A stretch of DNA of 64,000 nucleotides. It comes from Tanytarsus gracilentus. Taxonomy: Eukaryota; Arthropoda; Insecta; Diptera; Chironomidae. Location of the stretch: the NCBI GenBank assembly GCA_038502055.1, contig JAXRKN010000040.1, positions 4,836,001-4,900,000 on the forward strand, given 5' to 3'. Below the pieces are notes generated by a model that saw nothing but the letters and a program-made list of their open reading frames with translations, was not told the origin of the DNA and ran no database searches. Positions 48,759 to 59,730 of this stretch are shown here, piece by piece (positions within the stretch are counted from its first letter, which is position 1; the number at the start of each line of letters is the position of its first letter). The translations under genes and the position numbers were made by a program.

Positions 48759-49266
48759 TTATTAAAATCGAAAATCTGAACAGTGTGTAATTTCCGTTCT
48801 ACAGCGTTAAGTTTAAATCAATAATGTTCAATAACAATTAAGGTTTTATTATCATAATATATCAATAATAACCTAATATATAAGCTTGATATTATCTTTT
48901 ATGAGTTGTTCAAAAATGATATAAATTTTTTTTAGTCACAAACGAACCCTTGTGGCACAGAAAAGGAAAAATAAAGGAATTTTGATGGAACTTGCATGGA
49001 ATCTTTCGGAACTTGCATGGAAAAAAATAACTTGACGGAAATTTGAAGGAATTTAATGGAACTTGACGGAATTTCAATGGAATTTCTGCGACCACTTTAC
49101 CGGAAATTTGACGGAATTTGATGGAAAAAAAATCCTTCAAAATTCCATTGGATTTTTTAAGGAAAATTTTGGAATTCCATTGGAAAAGTATAGGAAATTT
49201 TTTCCATTTCTTTTCCACCAAATTTCTTATGAAAATCTTTAGGAATTTTATCGGAAAAAAATATTC

Positions 49267-49640
49267 CATCAAAATTCCGTCAAATTCCGCTTAAGGAAAG
49301 TTGTGGAATTTTCAAGGAATTTATTTTCCATCAAAATTCCGTCATGTTCCGTTTAGGAAAAGTTGTGGAATTTTACCGGAATTGTTTTCCATCAAAATTC
49401 CGTCAAGTTCCGTTAAGAAAAGTTGTGGAATTTTAACGGAATTTATTTTCCATCAAAATTCCGTCATGTTCCGCTTAAGAAAAGTTGTGGAATTTTAACG
49501 GAATTTATTTCCATCAAAATTCCGTCATGTTCCGTTTAGGGAAAAGTTGTGGAATTTTAACGGAATTTATTTTCCATCAAAATTCCGTCATGTTCCGTTT
49601 AGGAAAAGTTGTGGAATTTTAAAGGAATTTATTTTCCAAC
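49267..49640. repeat. Tandem array of about six 61-63-bp units
   Basis: Each unit contains TCAAAATTCCGTCATGTTCC, then a TTTAGGAAAAGTTGTGG part, GAATTTTAACGGAATTT and ATTTTCCA. Unit starts are near 49267, 49330, 49391, 49452, 49513 and 49576. Copies differ by a few bases each. The sequence to the left (48975-49265) carries partial copies in the opposite direction. Confidence 0.85.
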
Positions 49641-49728
49641 AAAATTCCTTTAAATTTCCAACGGAATTCCATTGGAAATTTATTGCTTAAATATTGCTTT
49701 TGCCAAAAATAATTTAATATATATTATG

Positions 49729-49795
49729 GCTTCGTGACGGAATGGTAAAGCGGCGCAACGTGATAAGGAGTCCTCGGTTCGAATCTCGGTGGAGC
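49729..49795 (+). tRNA. tRNA-like sequence (pseudo-tRNA or SINE head)
   Basis: 67 nt starting GCTTCGT and ending GTGGAGC; these ends can pair over seven positions if wobbles are allowed. An A-box-like TGACGGAATGG and a perfect B-box core GTTCGAATC are spaced as in tRNA genes. The D, anticodon and T stems are imperfect, so a working tRNA is unlikely. The following A-rich stretch and about 140 bp of non-repetitive sequence (to about 49940) suggest a tRNA-derived SINE. It lies almost exactly at the centre of the inverted-repeat element. Confidence 0.45.
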
Positions 49796-49969
49796 AAAAA
49801 AGATGTAAGTAAAAAATAAATAATTTCCAACAGATTTCCAGAACTCAGAATCAGCTATGACAACGACTTCAAATGTTACCTCTTCAGGCCCAGGTAGGAT
49901 CCAGAAGTGGGCCCGAGCTGCGAAGGATCCAAAAATTTATTTTTTTCTTATGGATTCCATTAGTTATTT

Positions 49970-50350
49970 TTCCATTGGATTTCCATCGGATTTCCATTGG
50001 ATTTCCATCGGATTTCCATTGGATTTCCATCGGATTTCCATTGGATTTCCATCGGAAATGTGATGGATTCCGTAAGAATTTTGACGGATTCCATCGGAAA
50101 TTTGATAGATTCCATTGAATTTCCGACGGAATCTATCAAATTTCCGATGGATTCTTTCGAATTTCCGATGGATTCCTTCGAATTTCCAATGGATTCCATC
50201 GGATTCCTTATGGATTCCATCGAATTTCCGACGGAATCTATCAAATTTCCGATGGATTCCATGGGACTTCCAATGGATTCCATCGGATTTCTTATGGAAT
50301 CCATCGGATTTCCAATGGATTCCATCGGAATTCTTATGGATTCCATCGAA
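49970..50350. repeat. 11-bp and 21-bp tandem repeats of GGATTTCC type
   Basis: The left part (49975-50055) alternates GGATTTCCATT and GGATTTCCATC. The right part (50060-50350) is about a dozen 21-bp units such as GATTCCATCGAATTTCCGATG. Because 21 is a multiple of three and 33 bp equals three short units, several frames stay open on both strands. These apparent proteins (MDSIEFP repeats) are artefacts. Confidence 0.85.
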
Positions 50351-50676
50351 TTCCGTTTTATTTCCATTAAAATTCCCATGTACGTAAATATTTACGTACG
50401 TTTTTTCATTTCCGATGGAAATTTTGATGGAAGAAATGTACCATTTTGCCCCTTTTTCCGACGGAATTTTTCCGTCAAGTTCCACCAAAATTCCAGTAAA
50501 GTTCCTACATTTTTCCTTTTCTGTGCTACAAGGGAACAGTCCAAAAAATATTTTCCCTTACATTAAAGGTCGACCTTTGCTACCTTCTAAATTACCGTCA
50601 CTCGCTTTTGGTCATTCTAGCCGTGAACAGTTAAAGTTCAAGACATTAAAATAAAATTCTGTGAAATTTTTTGATG

Positions 50677-51874
50677 ATGGCACCAATAAAATTATATTAC
50701 TCGCCAAACTCAACACCTGTAAGTGAAATTCCATTTTTTTTATATATTTTTATCGTAAAATTTTTTCTATCCTCATTTTGCAAACAGTCACGAGCTGTTT
50801 TGATGGCTTTTCGCTATTTGAACATCGATGTTGAGGTAAATTATTAATTTTCACATCAAAAGAAAGCATTTTATTGCCAGCTAAGTTAGGATTATATTAT
50901 TGTGATAAAAGTAAATACTAAAGAAGAGCTTTAAATTTGAGTTATAACTTTAAAAATATATAAAATTAGTTGAAAATCATAATTTTAAATTTAAAAAAGC
51001 TTTGATTGTAAAAAAAGCTTCCATCCCTTGGCAGCAAACATGTACACGCAGCGTGATAGAAAAGGAAAGATGAAAATTTGTGCTTTGTCACACAAATCGA
51101 TAAGGGAAGGAATCAACAAGGCTCTATGTAATTAAATTTTTATTCCTACCTTTTTTCTGCCGATAATTGCCTTCAGACATTTTCTTTCAAAAAAAAACAA
51201 CAGCAGAACAAAAAGGAAAACTTTTTCTCTCACGACATTTTCGATAAAATCAATTTAAACTTTTTCCACCTTTCTCTCCTTTTAACCGTTTACAGGTTGT
51301 GACATTGGACCTCTCTGCGGGTGAACATAAATCGGAAGAGTTTTTGAAAATTAACCCAAGGTCATGCGTTCCGACTATCGTCGATGATGACTTTATTTTA
51401 TGGGAGTCGAAGGCAATTCTCATGTATTTGCCCCATAAGATGGGCATGTGCAGGACACACACGTATCCGAAATGCCCAAAATTGCGTGCACTAGTCCATC
51501 AACGATTGCTTTATGACTCTGTCGATTTTTATCCTCGAGTTACTGATGTCACTAGCTTGGCGTACACCTCTGAGCCTATCATCACAGCTCAGCATAAAGA
51601 AAATTTATTGAAAGCTCTCAATGTGATGGAAGAGACTTTTTTGGATGGACATGATTTTTTCGTGGGCGATAGTGTTACAATTGCTGATTTTGTCTTTTGT
51701 TCATCTATTGGAACTTTGATGGCGATTGGATTCAATATGCAAGGTTTCCCTAGAATTCAAGCTTGGTTCGAACGCTTGAGAGGTTTAAAGGGATTCGATG
51801 AACTCGAAGCTGGAGCAGTGCAGTATGGCGACTTTTTTAAGAATCGTTTGAAAAACTCATTTGAAGATTTTTAA
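50677..51874 (+). CDS. Glutathione S-transferase, delta-like class
   Basis: Cytosolic enzyme conjugating glutathione to electrophiles; insect delta/epsilon GSTs act in detoxification. Exons 50677-50718, 50788-50835 and 51296-51874 give 222 aa. The thioredoxin-fold N-domain starts APIKLYYSPNSTPSRAVLMA, where Ser about residue 9 is the expected catalytic serine. The glutathione-binding segments are NPRSCVPTIVDDDFILWESK, with the cis-Pro of VPT and the ES pair of WESKAI. The helical C-domain has YPKCPKLRALVHQRLLYD (delta signature position) and the N-capping box in SVTIADF. An adjacent ATG at 50674 would add one Met. Both introns are phase 0. Class assignment is by resemblance and could be a delta-related outlier. 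Confidence 0.9.
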
Positions 51875-51943
51875 AAATTTGACGAGTTTTTTTTTAAAGA
51901 ATTAACTTAGAAAGTCTTGCATCTAATTTTTTAAAAATTGATT

Positions 51944-51949
51944 AATAAA
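51944..51949 (+). terminator. Likely GST polyadenylation signal
   Basis: AATAAA, 69 nt after the GST stop codon. The convergent gene D ends at 52156, leaving about 280 bp between the two genes. Confidence 0.55.
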
Positions 51950-52155
51950 CCGCAAGAGTAGAAATCAAATAAAAAATTCATGCATGTGCAATTTGAAAAA
52001 AAAAATTTATTATTAGCATTTTCTGCGTTTTTTTAACTTCGTAATTTTCCTTGAATAAATAAATATCAGCTTAAAATTATTAGCTTATCAACATGTTTTT
52101 TTTCAGCAAAATTATAATAAGCGTAACAGAGATTTTTTTTTATAATCGAGCTGAG

Positions 52156-52832
52156 TCATCGAAGTTGCTCATATGAAATTTCTGAAGGTTCAGGAATTGT
52201 TAATCTCACAGTAGATTGCATTGCAGTTAGAGAATTTAAAATCCATTGCTTCCCAAAAATCAGTCTTTGTTCTTCTTTTTGCTCAAATTTGTAGAGTGAT
52301 ATCATGACAATCCCACAATATCCTTTGACGACGATAAAAATTACTAAAGGAAGCGATGAGAGAAGACTTAAAGCACTAAACGATTTAAGTATCACCACAG
52401 GTAAAAGCATTATGAGAACCTCAATTCCAATTCCTTGGTGGAAAAAGTAAAGCCACATAATTAGCTTCGAGCGTTTCTATCAAAATGAGTTTAATATTTT
52501 ATACTTGGAAAATTTTAAACAACTCACAATTAAAATTCCCAGTAGGCAAAAACAAATCGCCAACATTGAAAAAACTTCAAGAAAGTGCTGGAAGTATGTG
52601 TGAACATCTAAAAGTAAGTGTTTAAATAAAATAAAATTTTGCAAATTACTTCGAGAAGTTTACCTATCTGAAATCCATTTGTTATGACAATAAATTCCTG
52701 ACTTGCACTTTTCGGTATTATGTGCGATCGACATGCGACGATGAGAAATAGAAGAAAGTTCTCAAAAAAATGTATCCATAGTAATATTTGACCACTAATT
52801 TTTAAATCAACTCCCAGAAATGTTTTGAGCAT
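52156..52832 (-). CDS. Small four-helix membrane protein D (DUF4728-like)
   Basis: Exons 52832-52664, 52607-52528 and 52476-52156 give 189 aa. It begins MLKTFLGVDLKISGQILLWI, where LKISG lines up with LKTGG and LRSGG of the paralogues, followed by helix 1. Exon 2 holds helix 2 (FQHFLEVFSMLAICFCLLGI). Exon 3 opens KRSKLIMWLYFFHQGIGIEV at the WWLIYQ position and holds helices 3 and 4. The tail is short and polar. Intron phases 1 and 0 equal those of the first two introns of the gene at 46090-47177. It is separated from the other three by the DUF1091 gene, the repeat element and the GST. Function unknown. Confidence 0.75.
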
Positions 52833-53415
52833 GATTTAAGTGCTTACTGCTGTAAGTCTCTCACTGAACTGATTATTTTATCAATTAACAATTATTTTTT
52901 TAAAAAAGAATGTGCTCACTGCTCAATACGCGCGAGTCTACTGACACAATAAATATGTAAAAATGTATTAAATCATTGCAATACGAGATTCCCGCTCAGC
53001 GCACACACAACAGATGGAAATGAGACATACACACAAGTTATAATCGCGGAATTCCCCGGCATGTCATTCGAGTCATAAATTTTTTGAACGCATTTAAAAG
53101 TTTTTAAACATGTTTCGCCGCTCAGTTGTGACTTATTGTTGCTTGTATATTTGTGACGTACAAATGTGAGAGGAAGGGGGAGAAAAGCTTTTAGGCGCTT
53201 TTATAAAAATTTATAAACATTTTTTTTTCTAACTTTTTATTTTTCAACAGAAAAAACTTCAAAAAATTGCACAAAAAAATTTGATTTTAAAATAGAGCTG
53301 AAATAAAATAACATGAAAATTGTCTTTTTTCCTCTCTCGCATGTGAGAGGGTCAGGAAGGTAATCTGTACATGTCAATTAAGAGAGTGAAATGTTATATA
53401 ATTGTGTTTGGATGT
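52833..53415. other. Intergenic region, no gene seen
   Basis: About 580 bp between the start of gene D and the end of C2CD5, both on the - strand. AT-rich, with a possible AATAAA on the - strand near 53235 serving C2CD5. Nothing else recognised. Confidence 0.5.
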
Positions 53416-56400
53416 TTAATTGTCATCTGTCGGATAAGTACAATAAACTGCATCTCCGCCTGAATTTATCAATAGTTGAGCTTGATTTTTGTGGGGATTG
53501 TCAGATAAAATTAATTCTGTCATATAGAAAGCCAACATCATATTTCCTCCCAGTGCTGAGATATGAGCTCTCATGATGGCCAAAAGCTGTTTTTTTGTGA
53601 AGACATAAATTAAATTTAGGAACATAATTTTTTATGATAATTTTACCTCGCTTATGAAGCTATGAACAAATCCGCAAATCCCGCCGTAGTCGCGAACGTT
53701 TTGGGTCTCGCGAATGAAACAAAAGCTTAGATTGCCCAAATATTTTTCCACCTTTGCACCAGGGACGAAGCTAAGCGGTGAAATATCAACAAACTTATCG
53801 TTGCGTGAGGTTATTTTTGCGAGATTGTTAAATTGTTGTCCTTTTTTCCCAGCTTTATCCTTGCCAACAGCTTGTGATGCTGCTGTTATTTCTGTCTCCT
53901 CCTCCTCGAGGCTAAACATTAATTCATCTTCAAACTTTTTGTCATGACTAATTGAATGCACAATTTTGCTGCTCTTCGATTTATTTGCAGCTGCTTTAAG
54001 AACAATTCCTGTTATAAGCAACTGAATCTCGTCTGTTGGTAAATCTAATTGGAATTGTAAATTGCAGATATGACATGGAACTGCAAAGCGTAACTTAAAA
54101 AATATTGACTGAAGCAAACGTTGAAAGTGTCGGGAAAAATTACTGTTTGATTGATGGCTTGAGACCAACTTTGTTCGCCAAACTAATTTTTGAAGAGAAT
54201 TTTTTTAAAGATATTTTAAAAGTTTTTTAATATTAAAAAAGTTTACCCTGAACAAAAGTTTGAACGTTTCTCATGTTCTCGATATTTTGATGCTGGCCTG
54301 GCAAGTTTTGTGCATTCACAATATTGATTCCTTCGGGAACGTATTGCTCTGTCAGCATGCTGTAAAGTTCTAAATCCTGAATATCATCAATCTCGAGAAT
54401 GCAAGTTTGCTTATTTCCAATTGCATAATCCAATTTCTCCTCATTATCCGAATCCTCAGTGTCGGAAAAGTTTTTATTTAACTTTTGAACTTGATCAGTC
54501 GTCAGTTCAAGTTGATTTGTAAGCTGATAACGTTCACGGTTTTTCTCAACGGTATTCTGAATTGTTTTCTGAAGCTCAGCAAGTTTATCCGAAGACTCAC
54601 TGAAGGAATTTCCAGCAACAATTTTAGGAACGACTGGTGGATGAAGGGCTGCGAGATAGACAGCAGTTCCTGTAAAGGTTACATTGGAGATTACAAATTA
54701 AGGTGATGAGTCAATTACTTACCGGTTGCTATCAACGACATGATTTTATCTCCTATTGAAACTTGTATCGAAAGGCGAAATATTGCGTTCATACCCTTGA
54801 CCTTAAGCTTATTTATTAAGAGACGGTGAAGTTCATACTCTATTCGGGTGAGAAATAAAAAGATGCTTCATTAATTACCCCCAATTATGTTCGATAAATT
54901 TATTACACATACCGAGAAATGGAAGAGCGTCACTGATTTCTTTGGCATTCGATTCTGACCGTAAATCTCTTTTTGGTCGACAGACAGTTGCTTGAATCAA
55001 AGTTCCGATGCCGATGACAGACAGTCCATCCAATTCAGGTAACTCAATAGTTGCTAAGATGACATCAGGGACATAGCCGCGTCTAAATTTTATTTAAAAT
55101 TTATCATTTTCAAATTTTAACAATTAACTACAATAACTCACTTGCAAAGACAACACTTTCCAATGCTTGCGCCACCAATTTGGATGGATGAACGCGAATA
55201 TGGAATATGATAAAGATTGCAGTAACTCTGGGAAATACCATTACTTCCACTTGAATTATTTGTATTCCCCGAGGTATTAAACACGTCATTATTCGCATCT
55301 TCACCATTTGTCTTCTCGTTCTCCACATTGCTATTGCCATTTTCGGACGAGATGGCAATTTTTTGCGCATTCTCTTCAAGTATTTGAATTGTCTCTTCCA
55401 CGGATGTTGTAAGTAAAAGCTCTCTAGGATTAATGGAAGCTCCCGTTTTGGTAATTTTCAATTCGCTATCCTCGTGACTGTTATAATTGAGATTTATGAC
55501 AGCTGCAGTTCCACTTGCAGACAACACCGAAACATCATCGTTAATACTCGCTGTTTCTGTATAGCCAAGCACAACATTGCATCCAAGTGATTTTGCATGT
55601 CCGCGAATTTCCATTCTCAGCTCGTTAAACCATGAATCTCGTGTTTCCATGTCTTCTGGGTTTGCCGTGGATTTGTCTAATAATTTAACGCTGCGTGCAC
55701 TCACTGTTGCTCCAATGTGAATTATGAATCCGGGTGGGTATTTCGTGAGTGTTAAAAAAGGATATTCAAGGACAGTGTCCAAACTGTTATCTTGATTTGG
55801 TTTCAGAACAGCGCTCGGAACTTTCATTGCACTCCTCTCAAAATTGGCCGGCGTCAGTGAATTTCCTGAGAATTTTATAGCAAATATTTTGCGTGAATTT
55901 TTAATTACTCTTAATTGAGTGACAAAATTATTACCCATTTAAAAAAATATCCAAAGTGGAATGATAAAAATATATATTAACTACCAACAGATTTCAATTT
56001 AATAATGATGATAAATTTTTCAAGTAATTAAATTTATTTATACATAAAAATTCCAATTATGAAAGTTTTTAGTATACATAATGAAGCGAGCTAAGTGAAT
56101 TGAGGTGTTGAATGGCAAAATGTCAACTTCCTTATATTTGTGTCACGTGTCATTTCATTTTATGATCGAGAGTTTTTGTGATGAAATTAAATTTGCAGTA
56201 TAACGCGGCACAATTTATGAATAACCCTGTGCAAATTACTTTCAATTCTGCTCTTAATTGAAATGAGTATATGTGTTTGTGAGCTTTCAATAATTGATTG
56301 TGAATGATGTGTTGACTGTTTTCATGTGCAAATTTATTAAAGTACTTTGACTTTCATTAAATTTATTTTTTTAAATACGTTTCACATCGACATTCAACTT

Positions 56401-59400
56401 TATCTATGAGAAAACAAAAATTTTATTTACTTCCAGAGTAATTATAAGAGAAACAAAAAATGTAATTATAATAATTAATGAGGTGGTGACTGGTGGTTGT
56501 GAAGATGACTAAGAAGGAAGTGAATGGGGGAATGTTAAATGAGATCTGATGCTGTCCAACGTGCTTTGTTGCTTAAATCATTAAAATTTCAAATTAATTT
56601 ATTTTCTGTATATGATGACAGAGAAGGAGAGATAGGCACATTAAAGAGATAGAGAGAGAGAGTACTATAAGTAGCTTATAAGGAATATATAAGCATAAAT
56701 TAATATTTAACCACCAGAGAGAGTATAATTTTAAAAAAATGCAACATTTAAATTAAATATGTATAGTTTCTCAAATAAACACACCGGAAAGGATGCTTTG
56801 GAAGCTTTCCAAAATCTTTACTCACTTTTTCTCATGTGATGTCCTTTAGAGATTTCAAGTGAAAAGTGATATTTGTCATAAGTATTTTTTTGAATTTGGG
56901 GAAATTGAAATGATACAAATTAATTTTTATGGTGTCATTCGAAGTAGTTTCACTATAGAATTTATGATTTTATGAAACTAAACTTTTCGTGTGAATTGTA
57001 GGAAATTTTTTTTTGACATTCTAGGGAAGGACACATAAATTTTTTTGCAGACATAAAGTGCGAAAATCATAAATTAATTTTAGGTTGCCAATTAAACAGT
57101 GTCCATTCCTAGGTTTCTTAAATTTTAAGAGATATCGTCATGTAAACAAGAGCTTTTAAAAATAAATCGACGATATCTATTAAAATTAAATTCTGTATAA
57201 TTTCAGACATACCCTTTGGAGTGATGCTCAAATCAGAGTCTGAAGACCGTCTGCAAATATTGGATGATGCATCTTTAATTGGCAATGAGCCACACTGTTG
57301 CTGCTGCTGCTGCTTCGATGGGCTGCCTCCCATCATTTTACACCCAATCGATTCCGTTCGTGCGTGGGTTTTGATGTTCGGACTTGCTGATAAAAGTTCG
57401 TTTCTAGATAAAGACAATAAGGATTCATGCAATGGTTTGTTAGTATCAGCGAAAGTAGCTCCATGACTATTAGTCTTTAAAATTAAATCAAAATTTTGCA
57501 CACTGAGCTTTAAATCTTCTTTAGAAATTGCTTTTAAACTTAAGCGCTCCGACGACGGTAAGACAGTGATTGTTGATTCAATTGACGCTTCAGAGAGAGT
57601 ATCTTCATGAATTTTTAATTCGTCAATCGATAAATTTTCCTCATGATCCAACGTGAAGGCTTTCTCGACATTATTTGCCTGTGAATTAATTTCAGAAATT
57701 GATTTTAAGCTACTCGTCTCGTTAGATAGGTCTACCGAACGCCTTGGTTTTTGGAAAAGATTAAATTTTTGCTTGATCGACTGTAAGCTTGTGGAGCTTG
57801 TTTTTCTTTTGGCACCACCACTCTCTTCGGAAGAAGATGACGGATGAATTCCACTCGAAGCCTCGACAATGTTAAATTTTTCGAGTAAAATTGTTTGCAT
57901 GGCTTGCGAAACTAAGCTTTCATCTGTCTCATGATGAAGATGTGGCAAATGAATATGGTGAATTTTTTCGGCAATTTGATGGAATTTGTGATTGACGTTT
58001 TCCTTCAAATCGTGAAGAATTTCTTTTTTCTTTGTCACATCATGAGTTCCCTCTTTATTTTTCTTGCTACCAAGATGGTGAAATTTCTCCTTGAGTTCAT
58101 TTAAAAACTCATGTTTAGTACGGGGGCTGACTTTTTGGGCTTCAAGTTCTTGCATAGCAAAAGCTTCAACATTTCTCACAATCATGCTGACAGTGTCAAG
58201 TTCGGAACGTTTATCATCATTTAAAGATGTACTGTCATAATTTGTGGAAATTGTCGAAACAATTGAAGTTCCATCAACGTTATCGACAGATATCGAAGGC
58301 ACGCTCAATTTCGATTGAGGTATCCACTGTTCAGCCTCTAGAGAAGTTTTTCTCGAGTACTGCTCATCAAAAATTGTTTCTAACTTTGCAAAAGAACTTT
58401 TAGAAGAAGAAAATTTTGATATCTTTCTAAACTCAATATTTTTTTCATGCAAATTAAAAAAATTTATAAATGCAAATGATAATGAAAAGTGTGGAGGGAA
58501 AGAAGAAAAAAATTATAATAAGAAGATTTAGGGAGCAATTTAAAATTAAAAGACAAAAACAATTAGCTATCGTAAATTATTTTAAATTCTATAGCGAGTG
58601 AAATTTATTTAAAGTTTTTCGATTTAAATTTTAAAATCACCTTTAACAGTTTCAACACTCGCCTAAAATGTTCCATAATTTACGAAGCCTATACATGTAA
58701 AGCACTGCTACTTACTCATCCTCAGGGATATTTGGTACGCCAGACGTGTTGAGTTGTTCACTTTGAATTTTAACGAGAAGGACGCACGTTCCTATGCCTC
58801 GTGCTATTATTGTGTCCTTTTCCAAATCAAATCGTTGTTGAAATCCTATCACGGCGTTTCCTCCGAGATTTAAGACTTTAAGCCCAATCTTACGTTGAAT
58901 CTTGAAAAAGAGTTGAAATTAAATTTTTTGGTCTCTAATAAAAACTCACTTGTCCAGCTAATCTCATAAAAGTTTGTTGTCTCGCCTCATTGGAGGCTGA
59001 CGCTCTTCGAATTTTATCAATCCAATCGTGCTCTGGATCATCATCAACAATCATTTCCTCAACAAAACCCCGAATGACTGCATGATAGCCGAACGGAATT
59101 GAACTTGTATGGAAAAACTGAACACCGCAAGATGACTGCCTAAATTTATTGCTATCCGAGAAAAGTTCAACTTTAACGATAAAATTTATTTCTCCTCGAA
59201 TTCCGTTCATTGTATCGTAGATAGGGATGTATCCACTAAAGCCTTTCGAGCCATTCGAGTCATTTTGAAGGAGGAGAGGATTTAGACTAAGACAAACTTT
59301 TCCTATTGCATCGTTGGCACTGTAAGTATCATAGTCCATGACTCTAATCTGAAGAACCTCATCCTGAATTTCTTGGTCGTCGATTTCATATCGAAACCTT

Positions 59401-59730
59401 ATAAATAAAATTATTAATTAGAATTATAAATATGAATAAAGTTAATACCATTGAGAATTGAATACGGGATTTAGTGACTTTCGCTTGACATCTGTTTTGT
59501 AAGTAATATTGCCTAATTTCACTTCAACGAATGCATCTGTCGTTGCATTCGCTCGATCCATTACAGGTAAGTTTCTGTAAAAATAAAAAATATTCATTTT
59601 TATGAGTTAAAAATAATTTCAAATGCGACTAAAATAACTTTTCATCAGATTTAAGCAATATTTGAGAATTTTTCAGAACATCTTTAACTTACTTGCAAGA
59701 TAAAATCTTAATTTTAACTTTTGCGGGCAT
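53416..59730 (-). CDS. C2CD5: C2 domain-containing protein 5 (C2CD5/CDP138)
   Basis: Ca2+/phospholipid-binding Akt substrate that in mammals supports GLUT4 vesicle fusion. Eleven coding exons join in phase to 1,383 aa: 59730-59693, 59574-59449, 59397-58950, 58900-58716, 58426-57213, 55865-55142, 55082-54913, 54839-54723, 54669-54247, 54182-53647, 53586-53416. The N-terminal C2 domain begins MPAKVKIKILSCKNLPVMDR with acidic Ca2+ loops (MDYDTYSANDAIGKV). Then come the RQSSCGVQFFHTSSIP and ASNEARQQTFMRLAGQ region, YPFLTLTKYPPGFIIHIGAT, SARSVKLLDK, LGCNVVLGYTE, LSASGTAAVINL, a CxxC zinc-ribbon-like pair, and the C-terminal PLSFVPGAKVEKYLG and ALGGNMMLAFY blocks. It is about 380 aa longer than human, mostly from the 404-codon fifth exon, which is disordered with a His/Lys-rich helical stretch and poly-Gln. 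Confidence 0.95.

Larger units (their letters stand above)
48947..50534. mobile_element. Foldback-like element made of GGAA/TTCC tandem repeats
   Basis: A 26-bp inverted repeat bounds the block: CCCTTGTGGCACAG plus AAAAGGAAAAAT at 48947-48972, mirrored at 50509-50534 with one mismatch. Similarity continues inward through GGAATTTTGATGGAACTTG against its complement near 50476-50508. The inside is tandem repeats in opposite orientations: GGAA-type on the left, a 61-63-bp array (49267-49640), then 11-bp and 21-bp arrays (49970-50350). A tRNA-like sequence sits at the centre. Long inverted ends built of subrepeats are the hallmark of foldback (FB) and Galileo elements. No transposase frame is present and a clean target duplication was not found. 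Confidence 0.6.

Noticed and set aside
48563..48790. Open frame with repeated NSWEIPNSWEIS peptides
   Set aside because: It is the translation of the 18-bp tandem array. It stays open only because the unit length is a multiple of three, and no splice or start context supports a gene.
48910..49272. 120-codon - strand frame rich in Phe, Lys and Ile
   Set aside because: It reads the GGAA/TTCC repeat arm of the inverted-repeat element.
49960..50566. Overlapping long frames on both strands (MDSIEFP and NPMESIG repeats)
   Set aside because: All come from the 11-bp and 21-bp arrays. Open frames on both strands at once show that they are composition artefacts.
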